Below are positions 26,901 to 39,566 of a stretch of DNA of 64,000 bases, in pieces; within the stretch, counting starts at the first letter, position 1; the number at the start of each line of letters is the position of its first letter. The notes below the pieces were generated by a model that was given only the letters and a program-made list of their open reading frames with translations, searched no databases and was not told where the DNA came from. Origin of the DNA: Halictus rubicundus (Eukaryota; Arthropoda; Insecta; Hymenoptera; Halictidae); NCBI RefSeq assembly GCF_050948215.1, contig NW_027488633.1, positions 248,001 to 312,000 of the forward strand, in the 5' to 3' direction. The position numbers and the translations under genes are program-made.

Positions 26901-28261
26901 ATGCTCTATCCTATCCTATCTTCTATCCTATCCTATCCTCTATCCTATCAAATCCCCTATCCCATCCTCTATCCAATCCTCTATCCTATCCTATCCTCTA
27001 TCCTATCCTATCCTCTATCCTATCCTATCCTCTATCCTATCCTATCCTCTATCCTATCCTATCCTCTATCCTATCCTATGCTCTATCCTATCCTATCCTC
27101 TATCCTATCCTATCCTCTATCCTATCCTATCCTCTATCCGATCCTATCCTCTATCCAATCCTCTATCCTATCCTATCCTCTATCCTATCCTATCTTCTAT
27201 CCTATCCTATCCTCTATCCTATCAAATCCCCTATCCTATCCTCTATCCTATCCTATCCTCTATCCTATCCTATCCTCTATCCTATCCTATCCTCTATCCT
27301 ATCCTATCCTCTATCCTATCCTATCCTCTATCCTATCCTATCCTATCCTCTATCCGATCCTATCCTCTATCCAATCCTCTATCCTATCCTATCCTCTATC
27401 CTATCCTATCTTCTATCCTATCCTATCCTCTATCCTATCAAATCCCCTATCCTATCCTCTATCCTATCCTATCCTCTATCCTATCCTCTATCCTATCCTA
27501 TCCTCTATCCTATCCTATCCTATCCTCTATCCTATCCTATCCTCTATCCTATCCTATCCTCTATCCGATCCTATCCTCTATCCTATCCTATCCTCTATCC
27601 TATCCTATCCTCTATCCTATCCTATCCTCTATCCTATCCTATCCTCTATCCTATCCTATCCTCTCTCCTATCCTATCCTCTATCCTATCCTATCCTCTAT
27701 CCTGTCCTATGCTGTATCCTATCCTATCCTCAATCCTATCCGCTCCTCTATCCTATCCTATCCTCTGTCCTATCCTATCCTCTATCCTATCCTATCCTCT
27801 ATCCTATCCTATCCTCTATCCTATCCTATCCTCTATCCTATCCTATCCTCTATCCAATCCTATCTTCTATCCTATCCTATCCTCTATCCTATCAAATCCC
27901 CTATCCTATTCTCTATCCTATCCTATCCTGTATCCTATCCAATCCTCAATCCTATCCTATCATCTATCCTCTATCCTATCCAATCCTCTATCCTATCCAT
28001 TCCTCTATCCTATCATATCCTCTATCCTATAATATCCTCTATCCTATCCTATCCTCTATCCAATCCTCTATTCTATCCTATCATCTGTCCTATCCTATCC
28101 TCTATCCTTTCCTATCCTCTATCCTATCCTATCCTCTATCCGATCCAATCCTCTATCCAATCCTCTACCCTATCCTATCCTCTATCCTATCCTATCTTCT
28201 ATACTATCCTATCCTCTATCCTATCCTATCCTCTATCCTATCCTATCATCTATCCTGTCCT
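26901..28261. repeat. Composite HOR unit, subtype y, 1361 bp
   Basis: Subtype y (CTATCCCATCC near 26959). It is longer because it includes a CCGCTCC segment (TATGCTGTATCC at 27709, G at 27742) before the CATCTGTCC landmark at 28082. The whole segment recurs at 29038-30270 with an offset of 2137 bp that becomes 2140, then 2123 after loss of one 17-mer near 30.18 kb. Confidence 0.85.
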
Positions 28262-29037
28262 ATGCTCTATCCTATCCTATCTTCTATCCTATCCTATCCT
28301 CTATCCTATCAAATCCCCTATCCTATCCTCTATCCAATCCTCTATCCTATCCTATCCTCTATCCTATCCTATCCTCTATCCTATCCTATCCTCTATCCTA
28401 TCCTATCCTCTATCCTATCCTATCCTCTATCCTATCCTATGCTCTATCCTATCCTATCCTCTATCCTATCCTATCCTCTATCCTATCCTATCCTCTATCC
28501 GATCCTATCCTCTATCCAATCCTCTATCCTATCCTATCCTCTATCCTATCCTATCTTCTATCCTATCCTATCCTCTATCCTATCAAATCCCCTATCCTAT
28601 CCTCTATCCTATCCTATCCTCTATCCTATCCTATCCTCTATCCTATCCTATCCTCTATCCTATCCTATCCTCTATCCTATCCTATCCTCTATCCTATCCT
28701 ATCCTCTATCCTATCCTATCCTCTATCCTATCCTATCCTATCCTCTATCCTATCCTATCCTCTATCCTATCCTATCCTCTATCCGATCCTATCCTCTATC
28801 CTATAATATCCTCTATCCTATCCTATCCTCTATCCAATCCTCTATTCTATCCTATCATCTGTCCTATCCTAACCTCTATCCTTTCCTATCCTCTATCCTA
28901 TCCTATCCTCTATCCGATCCAATCCTCTATCCAATCCTCTACCCTATCCTATCCTCTATCCTATCCTATCTTCTATACTATCCTATCCTCTATCCTATCC
29001 TATCCTCTATCCTATCCTATCATCTATCCTGTCCTAT
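28262..29037. repeat. Short HOR unit, subtype x, 776 bp
   Basis: Subtype x. It is 15 bp shorter than the 791-bp unit, equal to three pentamers. CATCTGTCC is at 28856, and a CCTAACCTC variant near 28868 is private to this copy in the family. Confidence 0.85.
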
Positions 29038-30270
29038 GCTCTATCCTATCCTATCTTCTATCCTATCCTATCCTCTATCCTATCAAATCCCCTATCCCAT
29101 CCTCTATCCAATCCTCTATCCTATCCTATCCTCTATCCTATCCTATCCTCTATCCTATCCTATCCTCTATCCTATCCTATCCTCTATCCTATCCTATCCT
29201 CTATCCTATCCTATGCTCTATCCTATCCTATCCTCTATCCTATCCTATCCTCTATCCTATCCTACCCTCTATCCGATCCTATCCTCTATCCAATCCTCTA
29301 TCCTATCCTATCCTCTATCCTATCCTATCTTCTATCCTATCCTATCCTCTATCCTATCAAATCCCCTATCCTATCCTCTATCCTATCCTATCCTCTATCC
29401 TATCCTATCCTCTATCCTATCCTATCCTCTATCCTATCCTATCCTCTATCCTATCCTATCCTATCCTCTATCCGATCCTATCCTCTATCCAATCCTCTAT
29501 CCTATCCTATCCTCTATCCTATCCTATCTTCTATCCTATCCTATCCTCTATCCTATCAAATCCCCTATCCTATCCTCTATCCTATCCTATCCTCTATCCT
29601 ATCCTATCCTCTATCCTATCCTATCCTCTATCCTATCCTATCCTCTATCCTATCCTATCCTATCCTCTATCCTATCCTATCCTCTATCCTATCCTATCCT
29701 CTATCCGATCCTATCCTCTATCCTATCCTATCCTCTATCCTATCCTATCCTCTATCCTATCCTATCCTCTATCCTATCCTATCCTCTATCCTATCCTATC
29801 CTCTCTCCTATCCTATCCTCTATCCTATCCTATCCTCTATCCTGTCCTATGCTGTATCCTATCCTATCCTCAATCCTATCCGCTCCTCTATCCTATCCTA
29901 TCCTCTGTCCTATCCTATCCTCTATCCTATCCTATCCTCTATCCTATCCTATCCTCTATCCTATCCTATCCTCTATCCTATCCTATCCTCTATCCAATCC
30001 TATCTTCTATCCTATCCTATCCTCTATCCTATCAAATCCCCTATCCTATTCTCTATCCTATCCTATCCTGTATCCTATCCAATCCTCAATCCTATCCTAT
30101 CATCTATCCTCTATCCTATCCAATCCTCTATCCTATCCATTCCTCTATCCTATCCTATCCTCTATCCTATAATATCCTCTATCCAATCCTCTATTCTATC
30201 CTATCATCTGTCCTATCCTATCCTCTATCCTTTCCTATCCTCTATTCTATCCTATCCTCTATCCTGTCCT
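29038..30270. repeat. Composite HOR unit, subtype y, last of the family
   Basis: Subtype y (CTATCCCATCC near 29096), a copy of 26901-28140. It contains the CTGTATCC form of the CCGCTCC segment at 29849 (CCGCTCC G at 29882). CATCTGTCC is at 30205. It ends at 30271, where the start type changes to TATCGTCTATCC given twice, beginning the next family. Confidence 0.83.
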
Positions 30271-31582
30271 ATGCTCTATCCTATCCTATCGTCTATCCTA
30301 TCCTATCGTCTATCATATCCTCTATCCTATCCTATCCTCTATCCTATCCTATCATCTATCCTGTCCTATGCTCTATCCTATCCTATCGTCTATCCTATCC
30401 TCTATCCTATCCTCTCCTCTATCCTACCCTATCCTCTATCCTATCCTATCTTGTATCCTATCCTATCCTCTATCCTATCCTATATTCTATCCTATCATAT
30501 CCTCTACCCTATCCTATCTTCTATCCTATCCTATCCTCTATCCTATCAAATCCCCTATCCTATCCTCTATCCAATCCTCTATCCTATCCTATCCTCTATC
30601 CTATCCTATCCTCTATCCTATCCTATCCTCTATCCTATCCTATCCTCTATCCGATCCTATCCTCTATCGTATCCTATCCTCTATCCTATCCTATCTTCTA
30701 TCCTATCGTATCCTCTATCCTATCAAATTCCCTATCCTATCCTCTATCCTATCCTATCCTGTATCCTATCCAATCCTCAATCCTATCCTATCATCTATCC
30801 TCTATCCTATCCAATCCTCTATCCTATCCATTCCTCTATCCTATCATATCCTCTATCCTATAATATCCTCTATCCTATCCTATCTTCTATCCTACCCTAT
30901 CATCTATCCTATCAAATCCCCTATCCTATCCTCTATCCTATCCTATCCTCTATCCTATCCTATCCTCTATCCTATCGTATCCTCTATCCTATCCTATCTT
31001 CTATCCTATCCTATCCTCTATCCTATCCTATCCTCTATCCTATCCTATCCTCTATCCTATCCAATCTTCTATCCTATCCTATCCTCTATCCTATCAAATC
31101 CCCTATCCTATCCTCTATCCTATCCTATCCTCTATCCTATCCTATCCTCTATCCTATCCTATCCTCAATCCTATCCGCTCCTCTATCCTATCCTATCCTC
31201 TGTCCTATCCTATCCTCTATCCTATCCTATCCTCTATCCTATCCTATCCTCTATCCTATCCTATCCTCTATCCTATCCTATCCTCTATCCAATCCTATCT
31301 TCTATCCTATCCTATCCTCTATCCTATCAAATCCCCTATCCTATTCTCTATCCTATCCTATCCTGTATCCTATCCAATCCTCAATCCTATCCTATCATCT
31401 ATCCTCTATCCTATCCAATCCTCTATCCTATCCATTCCTCTATCCTATCATATCCTCTATCCTATAATATCCTCTATCCTATCCTATCCTCTATCCAATC
31501 CTCTATTCTATCCTATCATCTGTCCTATCCTATCCTCTATCCTTTCCTATCCTCTATTCTATCCTATCCTCTATCCTGTCCT
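30271..31582. repeat. HOR copy of 30-34 kb family, 1312 bp
   Basis: Starts with CCTATGCTC, then TATCGTCTATCC twice and TATCATATCC. A second start follows 97 bp later at 30368. Contains a TATATTCTATCC unit, CAAATTCCC (T in place of C), the TAATATCC module near 30863, and a CCGCTCC segment with G at 31177. CATCTGTCC at 30205 and 31517 confirms the 1312-bp offset. Confidence 0.83.
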
Positions 31583-33564
31583 ATGCTCTATCCTATCCTA
31601 TCGTCTATCCTATCCTATCGTCTATCATATCCTCTATCCTATCCTATCCTCTATCCTATCCTATCCTCTATCCTATCCTATCCTCTATACTATCCTATCC
31701 CCTATCCTATCCTATCCTCTATCCTATCCTATCATCTATCCTGTCCTATGCTCTATCCTATCCTATCGTCTATCCTATCCTCTATCCTATCCTCTCCTCT
31801 ATCCTACCCTATCCTCTATTCTATCCTATCTTGTATCCTATCCTATCCTCTATCCTATCCTATATTCTATCCTATCATATCCTCTACCCTATCCTATCTT
31901 CTATCCTATCCTATCCTCTATCCTATCAAATCCCCTATCCTATCCTCTATCCAATCCTCTATCCTATCCTATCCTCTATCCTATCCTATCCTCTATCCTA
32001 TCCTATCCTCTATCCTATCCTATCCTCTATCCTATCCTATCCTCTATCCGATCCTATCCTCTATCGTATCCTATCCTCTATCCTATCCTATCTTCTATCC
32101 TATCGTATCCTCTATCCTATCAAATTCCCTATCCTATCCTCTATCCTATCCTATCCTGTATCCTATCCAATCCTCAATCCTATCCTATCATCTATCCTCT
32201 ATCCTATCCAATCCTCTATCCTATCCATTCCTCTATCCTATCATATCCTCTATCCTATAATATCCTCTATCCTATCCTATCTTCTATCCTACCCTATCAT
32301 CTATCCTATCAAATCCCCTATCCTATCCTCTATCCTATCCTATCCTCTATCCTATCCTATCCTCTATCCTATCGTATCCTCTATCCTATCCTATCTTCTA
32401 TCCTATCCTATCCTCTATCCTATCCTATCCTCTATCCTATCCTATCCTCTATCCTATCCAATCTTCTATCCTATCCTATCCTCTATCCTATCAAATCCCC
32501 TATCCTATCCTCTATCCTATCCTATCCTCTATCCTATCCTATCCTCTATCCTATCCTATCCTCTATCCTATCGTATCCTCTATCCTATCCTATCTTCTAT
32601 CCTATCCTATCCTCTATCCTATCCTATCCTCTATCCTATCCTATCCTCTATCCTATCCAATCTTCTATCCTATCCTATCCTCTATCCTATCAAATCCCCT
32701 ATCCTATCCTCTATCCTATCCTATCCTCTATCCTATCCTATCCTCTATCCTATCCTATCCTCTATCCTATCCTATCCTCTATCCTATCCTATCCTCTATC
32801 CTATCCTATCCTCTATCCTATCCTATCCTCTATCCTATCCTATCCTCTATCCTATCCTATCCTCTGTCCTATCCTATCCTCTATCCTATCCTATCCTCTA
32901 TCCTATCCTATCCTCTATCCTATCCTATCCTCTATCCTATCCTATCCTCTATCCTATCCTATCCTCTATCCTATCAAATCCCCTATCCTATCCTCTATCC
33001 TATCAAATCCCCTATCCTATCCTCTATCCTATCCTATCCTGTATCCTATCCAATCCTCAATCCTATACTATCATCTATCCTCTATCCTATCCAATCCTCT
33101 ATCTTATCCATTCCTCTATCCTATCATATCCTCTATCCTATAATATCCTCTATCCTATCCTATCCTCTATTCTATCCTATCTTCTATCCTATCCTATCCT
33201 CTATCCTATCAAATCCCCTATCCTATCCTCTATCCTATCCTATCCTGTATCCTATCCAATCCTCTATCCTATCCAATCCTCTATCCTATCCATTCCTCTA
33301 TCCTATCATATCCTCTATCCTATAATATCCTCTATCCTATCCTATCGTCTATCCTATCCTCTCTCCTATCCTCTCCTCTATCCTATCCTATCCTCTATCC
33401 TATCCTATCCTCTATCCTATCCTATCCTCTATCCTATCATATCCTCTATCCTATCCTATCCTCTATCCTATCCTATCCCCTATCCTATCCTATACTATCC
33501 TCTATCCTATCCTATCCTCTATCCTATCCTATCCTCTATTCTATCCTATCCTCTATCCTGTCCT
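31583..33564. repeat. HOR copy of 30-34 kb family, 1982 bp
   Basis: Same double start at 31583, with the second start at 31748, 165 bp later. It is 68 bp (four 17-mers) longer than in the first copy. Has CAAATTCCC near 32117 and the longest run of CCAATCTTC units (about 32460 and 32657). A rare TCTTATCC stands near 33104. Two TAATATCC modules near 33140 and 33323 lie in its last part. Confidence 0.83.
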
Positions 33565-34499
33565 ATGCTCTATCCTATCCTATCGTCTATCCTATCCTAT
33601 CGTCTATCATATCCTCTATCCTATCCTATCCTCTATCCTATCCTATCCTCTATCCTATCCTATCCTCTATACTATCCTATCCCCTATCCTATCCTATCCT
33701 CTATCCTATCCTATCATCTATCCTGTCCTATGCTCTATCCTATCCTATCGTCTATCCTATCCTCTATCCTATCCTCTCCTTTATCCTACCCTATCCTCTA
33801 TCCTATCCTATCTTGTATCCTATCCTATCCTCTATCCTATCCTATATTCTATCCTATCATATCCTCTATCCTATCCTATCTTCTATCCTATCCTATCCTC
33901 TATTCTATCAAATCCCCTATCCTATCCTCTATCCAATCCTCTATCCTATCCTATCCTCTATCCTATCCTATAATCTATCCTATCCTATCCTCTATCCTAT
34001 CCTATCCTCTATCCTATCTTATCCTCTATCCGATCCTATACTCTATCGTATCCTATCCTCTATCCTATCCTATCTTCTATCCTATTGTATCATCTATCCT
34101 ATCCTATCCCCTATCCTATCCTCTATCCTATCCTATCCTGTATCCTATCCAATCCTCAATCCTATCCTATCATCTATCCTCTATCCTATCCAATCCTCTA
34201 TCCTATCCATTCCTCTATCCTATCATATCCTCTATCCTATAATATCCTCTATCCTATCCTACCCTCTATCCAATCCTCTATCCTATCCTATCCTCTATCC
34301 TATCCTATCCTCTATCCTATCCTATCCTCTATCCTATCCTATCTTCTATCCTACCCTATCATCTATCCTATCAAATCCCCTATCCTATCCTCTATCCTAT
34401 CCTATCCTCTATCCTATCCTATCCTCTATCCTATCGTATCCTCTATCCTATCCTATCTTCTATCCTATCCTATCCTCTATCCTATCCTATCCTCTATCC
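33565..34499. repeat. Third, degenerate copy of 30-34 kb family
   Basis: Follows the second copy at a 1982-bp offset (33565 and 33730 match 31583 and 31748). It carries more private substitutions than the other two copies: TATAATCTATCC near 33970, TATCTTATCC near 34018, TATACTCTATCG near 34038 and TATTGTATCATC near 34085. It grades into the 34.5-50 kb block; the boundary given is approximate. Confidence 0.75.
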
Positions 34500-36902
34500 T
34501 ATCCTATCCTCTATCCTATCCAATCTTCTATCCTATCCTATCCTCTATCCTATCAAATCCCCTATCCTATCCTCTATCCTATCCTATCCTCTATCCAATC
34601 CTATCCTCTATCCTATCCTATCCTCTATCCTATCCTATCCTCTATCCTATCCAATCTTCTATCCTATCCTATCCTCTATCCTATCAAATCCCCTATCCTA
34701 TCCTCTATCCTATCCTATCCTCTATGCTATCCTATCCTCTATCCTATCCTATCCTCTATCCTATCCTATCCTCTATCCTATCCTATCCTCTATCCTATCC
34801 TATCCTCTATCCTATCCTATCCTCTATCCTATCCTACCCCCAAACCAACCCAGCTTCTATCCTACCCTATCATCTATCCTATCAAATCTCCTATCCTATC
34901 CTCTATCCTATCCTATCCTCTATCCTATCCTATCCTCTATCCTATCCTATCCTCTATCCTATCCTATCCTCTATCCTATCCTATCCTCTATCCTATCCTA
35001 TCCTCTATCCTATCCTATCCTCTATCCTATCCTATCCTCTATCCGATCCTATCCTCTATCCTATCCTATTCTCTATCCTATCCTATCCTCTATCCCATCC
35101 TATCCTCTATCCTATCCTTTCCTGTATCCTATCCTATCCTCTATCCTATCCTATCCTGTATCCTATCCTTTCCTGTATCCTATCCAATCCTCTATCCTAT
35201 CCTATCCTCTATCCTATCGTATCCTCTATCCTATCCTATCTTCTATCCTATCCTATCCTCTATCCTATCCTATCCTCTATCCTATCCTATCCTCTATCCG
35301 ATCCTATCCTCTATCCTATCCTATCCTCTATCCTATCCCATCTTCTATCCTATCCTATCCTCTATCCTATCAAATCCCCTATCCTATCCTCTATCCTATC
35401 CTATCCTGTATCCTATTAAATCCTCAATAATATACTATCATCTATCCTCTATCCTATCCAATCCTCTATCCTATCAATTCCTCTATCCTATCATATCCTC
35501 TATCCTATAATATCCTCTATCCTATCCTATCCTCTATTCTATCCTATCTTCTATCCTATCCTATCCTCTATCCTATCAAATCCCCTATCCTATCCTCTAT
35601 CCTATCCTATCCTGTGTCCTATCCAATCCTCAATCCTATCCTATCATCTATCCTCTATCCTATCCAATCCTCTATCCTATCCATTCCTCTATCCTATCAT
35701 ATCCTCTATCCTATAATATCCTCTATCCTATCCTATCCTCTATCCAATCCTCTATCCTATCCTATCCTCTATCCTATCCTATCCTCTATCCTATCCTACC
35801 CCCAAACCAACCCAGCTTCTATCCTACCCTATCATCTATCCTATCAAATCTCCTATCCTATCCTCTATCCCATCGTATCCTCTATCCTATCCTATCTTCT
35901 ATCCTATCCTATCCTCTATACTATCAAATCCCCAATCCTATCCTCTATCCTATCCTATCCTCTATCCTATCCTATCTTCTATCCTACCCTATCATCTATC
36001 CTATCAAATCTCCTATCCTATCCTCTATCCTATCGTATCCTCTATCCTATCCTATCTTCTATCCTATCCTATCCTCTATCCTATCAAATCCCCAATCCTA
36101 TCCTCTATCCTATCCTATCCTCTATCCTATCCTATCCTCTATCCGATCCTATCCTCTATCCTATCCTATCCTCTATCCTATCCTATCCACTATCCTATCC
36201 TATCCTCTATCCTATCCTATCCTCTATCCTATCCTATCCTCTATCCTATCCTATCCTCTATCCTATCCTATCCTCTATCCTATCCTATCCTCTATCCTAT
36301 CCTATCCTCTATCCTATCCTATCCTCTATCCTGTCCTATGCTCTATCCTATCCTATCCTCTATCCTATCCGCTCCTCTATCCTATCCAATCCTCTGTCCT
36401 ATCCTATCCTCTATCCTGTCCTATCCTCTATCCTATCCTATCCTCTATCCTATCCTCTATCCTATCCTATCCTCTATCCTATCCTATCCTCTATCCTATC
36501 CTATCTTCTATCCTATCCTATCCTCTATCCTATCAAATCCCCTATCCTATTCTCTATCCTATCCTATCCTGTATCCTATCCAATCCTCAATCCTATCCTA
36601 TCATCTATCCTCTATCCTATCCAATCCTCTATCCTATCCATTCCTCTATCCTATCATATCCTCTATCCTATAATATCCTCTATCATATTCTATCCTCTAT
36701 CCAATCCTCTATCCTATCCTATCATCTATCCTATCCTATCCTCTATCCTTTCCTATCCTCTATCCTATCCTATCCTCTATCCGATCCTATCCTCTATCCA
36801 ATCCTCTATCCTATCCTATCCTCTATCCTATCCTATCCTCTATACTATCCTATCCTCTATCCTATCCTATCCTCTATCCTATCCTATCATCTATCCTGTC
36901 CT
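34500..36902. repeat. HOR copy A' (older relative of A)
   Basis: Shares landmarks with A at offsets of 2635 bp (CCAATCTTC, the TATGCTATCC variant with G at 34726, and the second CCAACCCAGCTTC landmark at 35795) except between 34.73 and 35.8 kb, where one 17-mer is moved, giving 2618 at 34833. It lacks the 29-bp duplication that all later copies carry (single CAAATCCCC at 36085). This makes it the outgroup of the A/B array. The left limit is approximate. Confidence 0.82.
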
Positions 36903-39566
36903 ATGCTCTATCCTATCCTATCGTCTATCCTATCCTCTATCCTGTCCTCTCCTCTATCCTACCCTATCCTCTATCCTATCCTATCTTGTATCCTATCCTA
37001 TCCTCTATCCTATCCTATCCTCTATCCTATCCTATCTTCTATCCTATTCTATCCTCTATCCTATCCTATCCTCTATCCTATCCTATCCTCTATCCTATCC
37101 TATCCTCTATCCTATCCTATCCTCTATCCAATCCTATCCTCTATCCTATCCTATCCTCTATCCTATCCTATCCTCTATCCTATCCTATCCTCTATCCTAT
37201 CCTATCCTCTATCCTATCCTATCCTCTATCCTATCCTATCCTCTATCCTATCCTATCCTCTATCCTATCCTATCCTCTATCCTATCCAATCTTCTATCCT
37301 ATCCTATCCTCTATCCTATCAAATCCCCTATCCTATCCTCTATCCTATCCTATCCTCTATGCTATCCTATCCTCTATCCTATCCTATCCTCTATCCTATC
37401 CTATCCTCTATCCTATCCTATCCTCTATCCTATCCTATCCTCTATCCTATCCTACCCCCAAACCAACCCAGCTTCTATCCTACCCTATCATCTATCCTAT
37501 CAAATCTCCTATCCTATCCTCTATCCTATCCTATCCTCTATCCTATCCTATCCTCTATCCTATCCTATCCTCTATCCTATCCTATCCTCTATCCTATCCT
37601 ATCCTCTATCCTATCCTATCCTCTATCCTATCCTATCCTCTATCCTATCCTATCCTCTATCCTATCCTATCCTCTATCCGATCCTATCCTCTATCCTATC
37701 CTATTCTCTATCCTATCCTATCCTCTATCCCATCCTATCCTCTATCCTATCCTTTCCTGTATCCTATCCTATCCTCTATCCTATCCTATCCTGTATCCTA
37801 TCCTTTCCTGTATCCTATCCAATCCTCTATCCTATCCTATCCTCTATCCTATCGTATCCTCTATCCTATCCTATCTTCTATCCTATCCTATCCTCTATCC
37901 TATCCTATCCTCTATCCTATCCTATCCTCTATCCGATCCTATCCTCTATCCTATCCTATCCTCTATCCTATCCCATCTTCTATCCTATCCTATCCTCTAT
38001 CCTATCAAATCCCCTATCCTATCCTCTATCCTATCCTATCCTGTATCCTATTAAATCCTCAATAATATACTATCATCTATCCTCTATCCTATCCAATCCT
38101 CTATCCTATCAATTCCTCTATCCTATCATATCCTCTATCCTATAATATCCTCTATCCTATCCTATCCTCTATTCTATCCTATCTTCTATCCTATCCTATC
38201 CTCTATCCTATCAAATCCCCTATCCTATCCTCTATCCTATCCTATCCTGTGTCCTATCCAATCCTCAATCCTATCCTATCATCTATCCTCTATCCTATCC
38301 AATCCTCTATCCTATCCATTCCTCTATCCTATCATATCCTCTATCCTATAATATCCTCTATCCTATCCTATCCTCTATCCAATCCTCTATCCTATCCTAT
38401 CCTCTATCCTATCCTATCCTCTATCCTATCCTACCCCCAAACCAACCCAGCTTCTATCCTACCCTATCATCTATCCTATCAAATCTCCTATCCTATCCTC
38501 TATCCCATCGTATCCTCTATCCTATCCTATCTTCTATCCTATCCTATCCTCTATACTATCAAATCCCCAATCCTATCCTCTATCCTATCCTATCCTCTAT
38601 CCTATCCTATCTTCTATCCTACCCTATCATCTATCCTATCAAATCTCCTATCCTATCCTCTATCCTATCGTATCCTCTATCCTATCCTATCTTCTATCCT
38701 ATCCTATCCTCTATCCTATCAAATCCCCAATCCTATCCTCTATCCTATCAAATCCCCAATCCTATCCTCTATCCTATCCTATCCTCTATCCTATCCTATC
38801 CTCTATCCGATCCTATCCTCTATCCTATCCTATCCTCTATCCTATCCTATCCACTATCCTATCCTATCCTCTATCCTATCCTATCCTCTATCCTATCCTA
38901 TCCTCTATCCTATCCTATCCTCTATCCTATCCTATCCTCTATCCTATCCTATCCTCTATCCTATCCTATCCTCTATCCTATCCTATCCTCTATCCTGTCC
39001 TATGCTCTATCCTATCCTATCCTCTATCCTATCCGCTCCTCTATCCTATCCAATCCTCTGTCCTATCCTATCCTCTATCCTGTCCTATCCTCTATCCTAT
39101 CCTATCCTCTATCCTATCCTCTATCCTATCCTATCCTCTATCCTATCCTATCCTCTATCCTATCCTATCTTCTATCCTATCCTATCCTCTATCCTATCAA
39201 ATCCCCTATCCTATTCTCTATCCTATCCTATCCTGTATCCTATCCAATCCTCAATCCTATCCTATCATCTATCCTCTATCCTATCCAATCCTCTATCCTA
39301 TCCATTCCTCTATCCTATCATATCCTCTATCCTATAATATCCTCTATCATATTCTATCCTCTATCCAATCCTCTATCCTATCCTATCATCTATCCTATCC
39401 TATCCTCTATCCTTTCCTATCCTCTATCCTATCCTATCCTCTATCCGATCCTATCCTCTATCCAATCCTCTATCCTATCCTATCCTCTATCCTATCCTAT
39501 CCTCTATACTATCCTATCCTCTATCCTATCCTATCCTCTATCCTATCCTATCATCTATCCTGTCCT
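36903..39566. repeat. HOR unit A, copy 1, 2664 bp
   Basis: Bounded by CCTATGCTC landmarks at 36903 and 39567. Its private cassette runs from about 37036 to 38105, beginning at TATTCTATCC and ending with AATAATATAC. It holds one CCAACCCAGCTTC landmark (37451); a second (38430) lies in the part shared with B. The 29-bp duplication is at 38720/38749 and CCGCTCC has its G at 39035. The unit recurs at 42780 with an offset of 5877 bp, and I saw no difference in the parts compared. Confidence 0.92.
38720..38777. repeat. 29-bp tandem duplication, marker of the A/B array
   Basis: CAAATCCCC starts at 38720 and again at 38749. The same doubling is at 41933/41962, 44597/44626 and 47810/47839. The A' copy has one (36085). 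It accounts exactly for the change of offset from 2635 to 2664 bp between A' and A. Confidence 0.92.
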
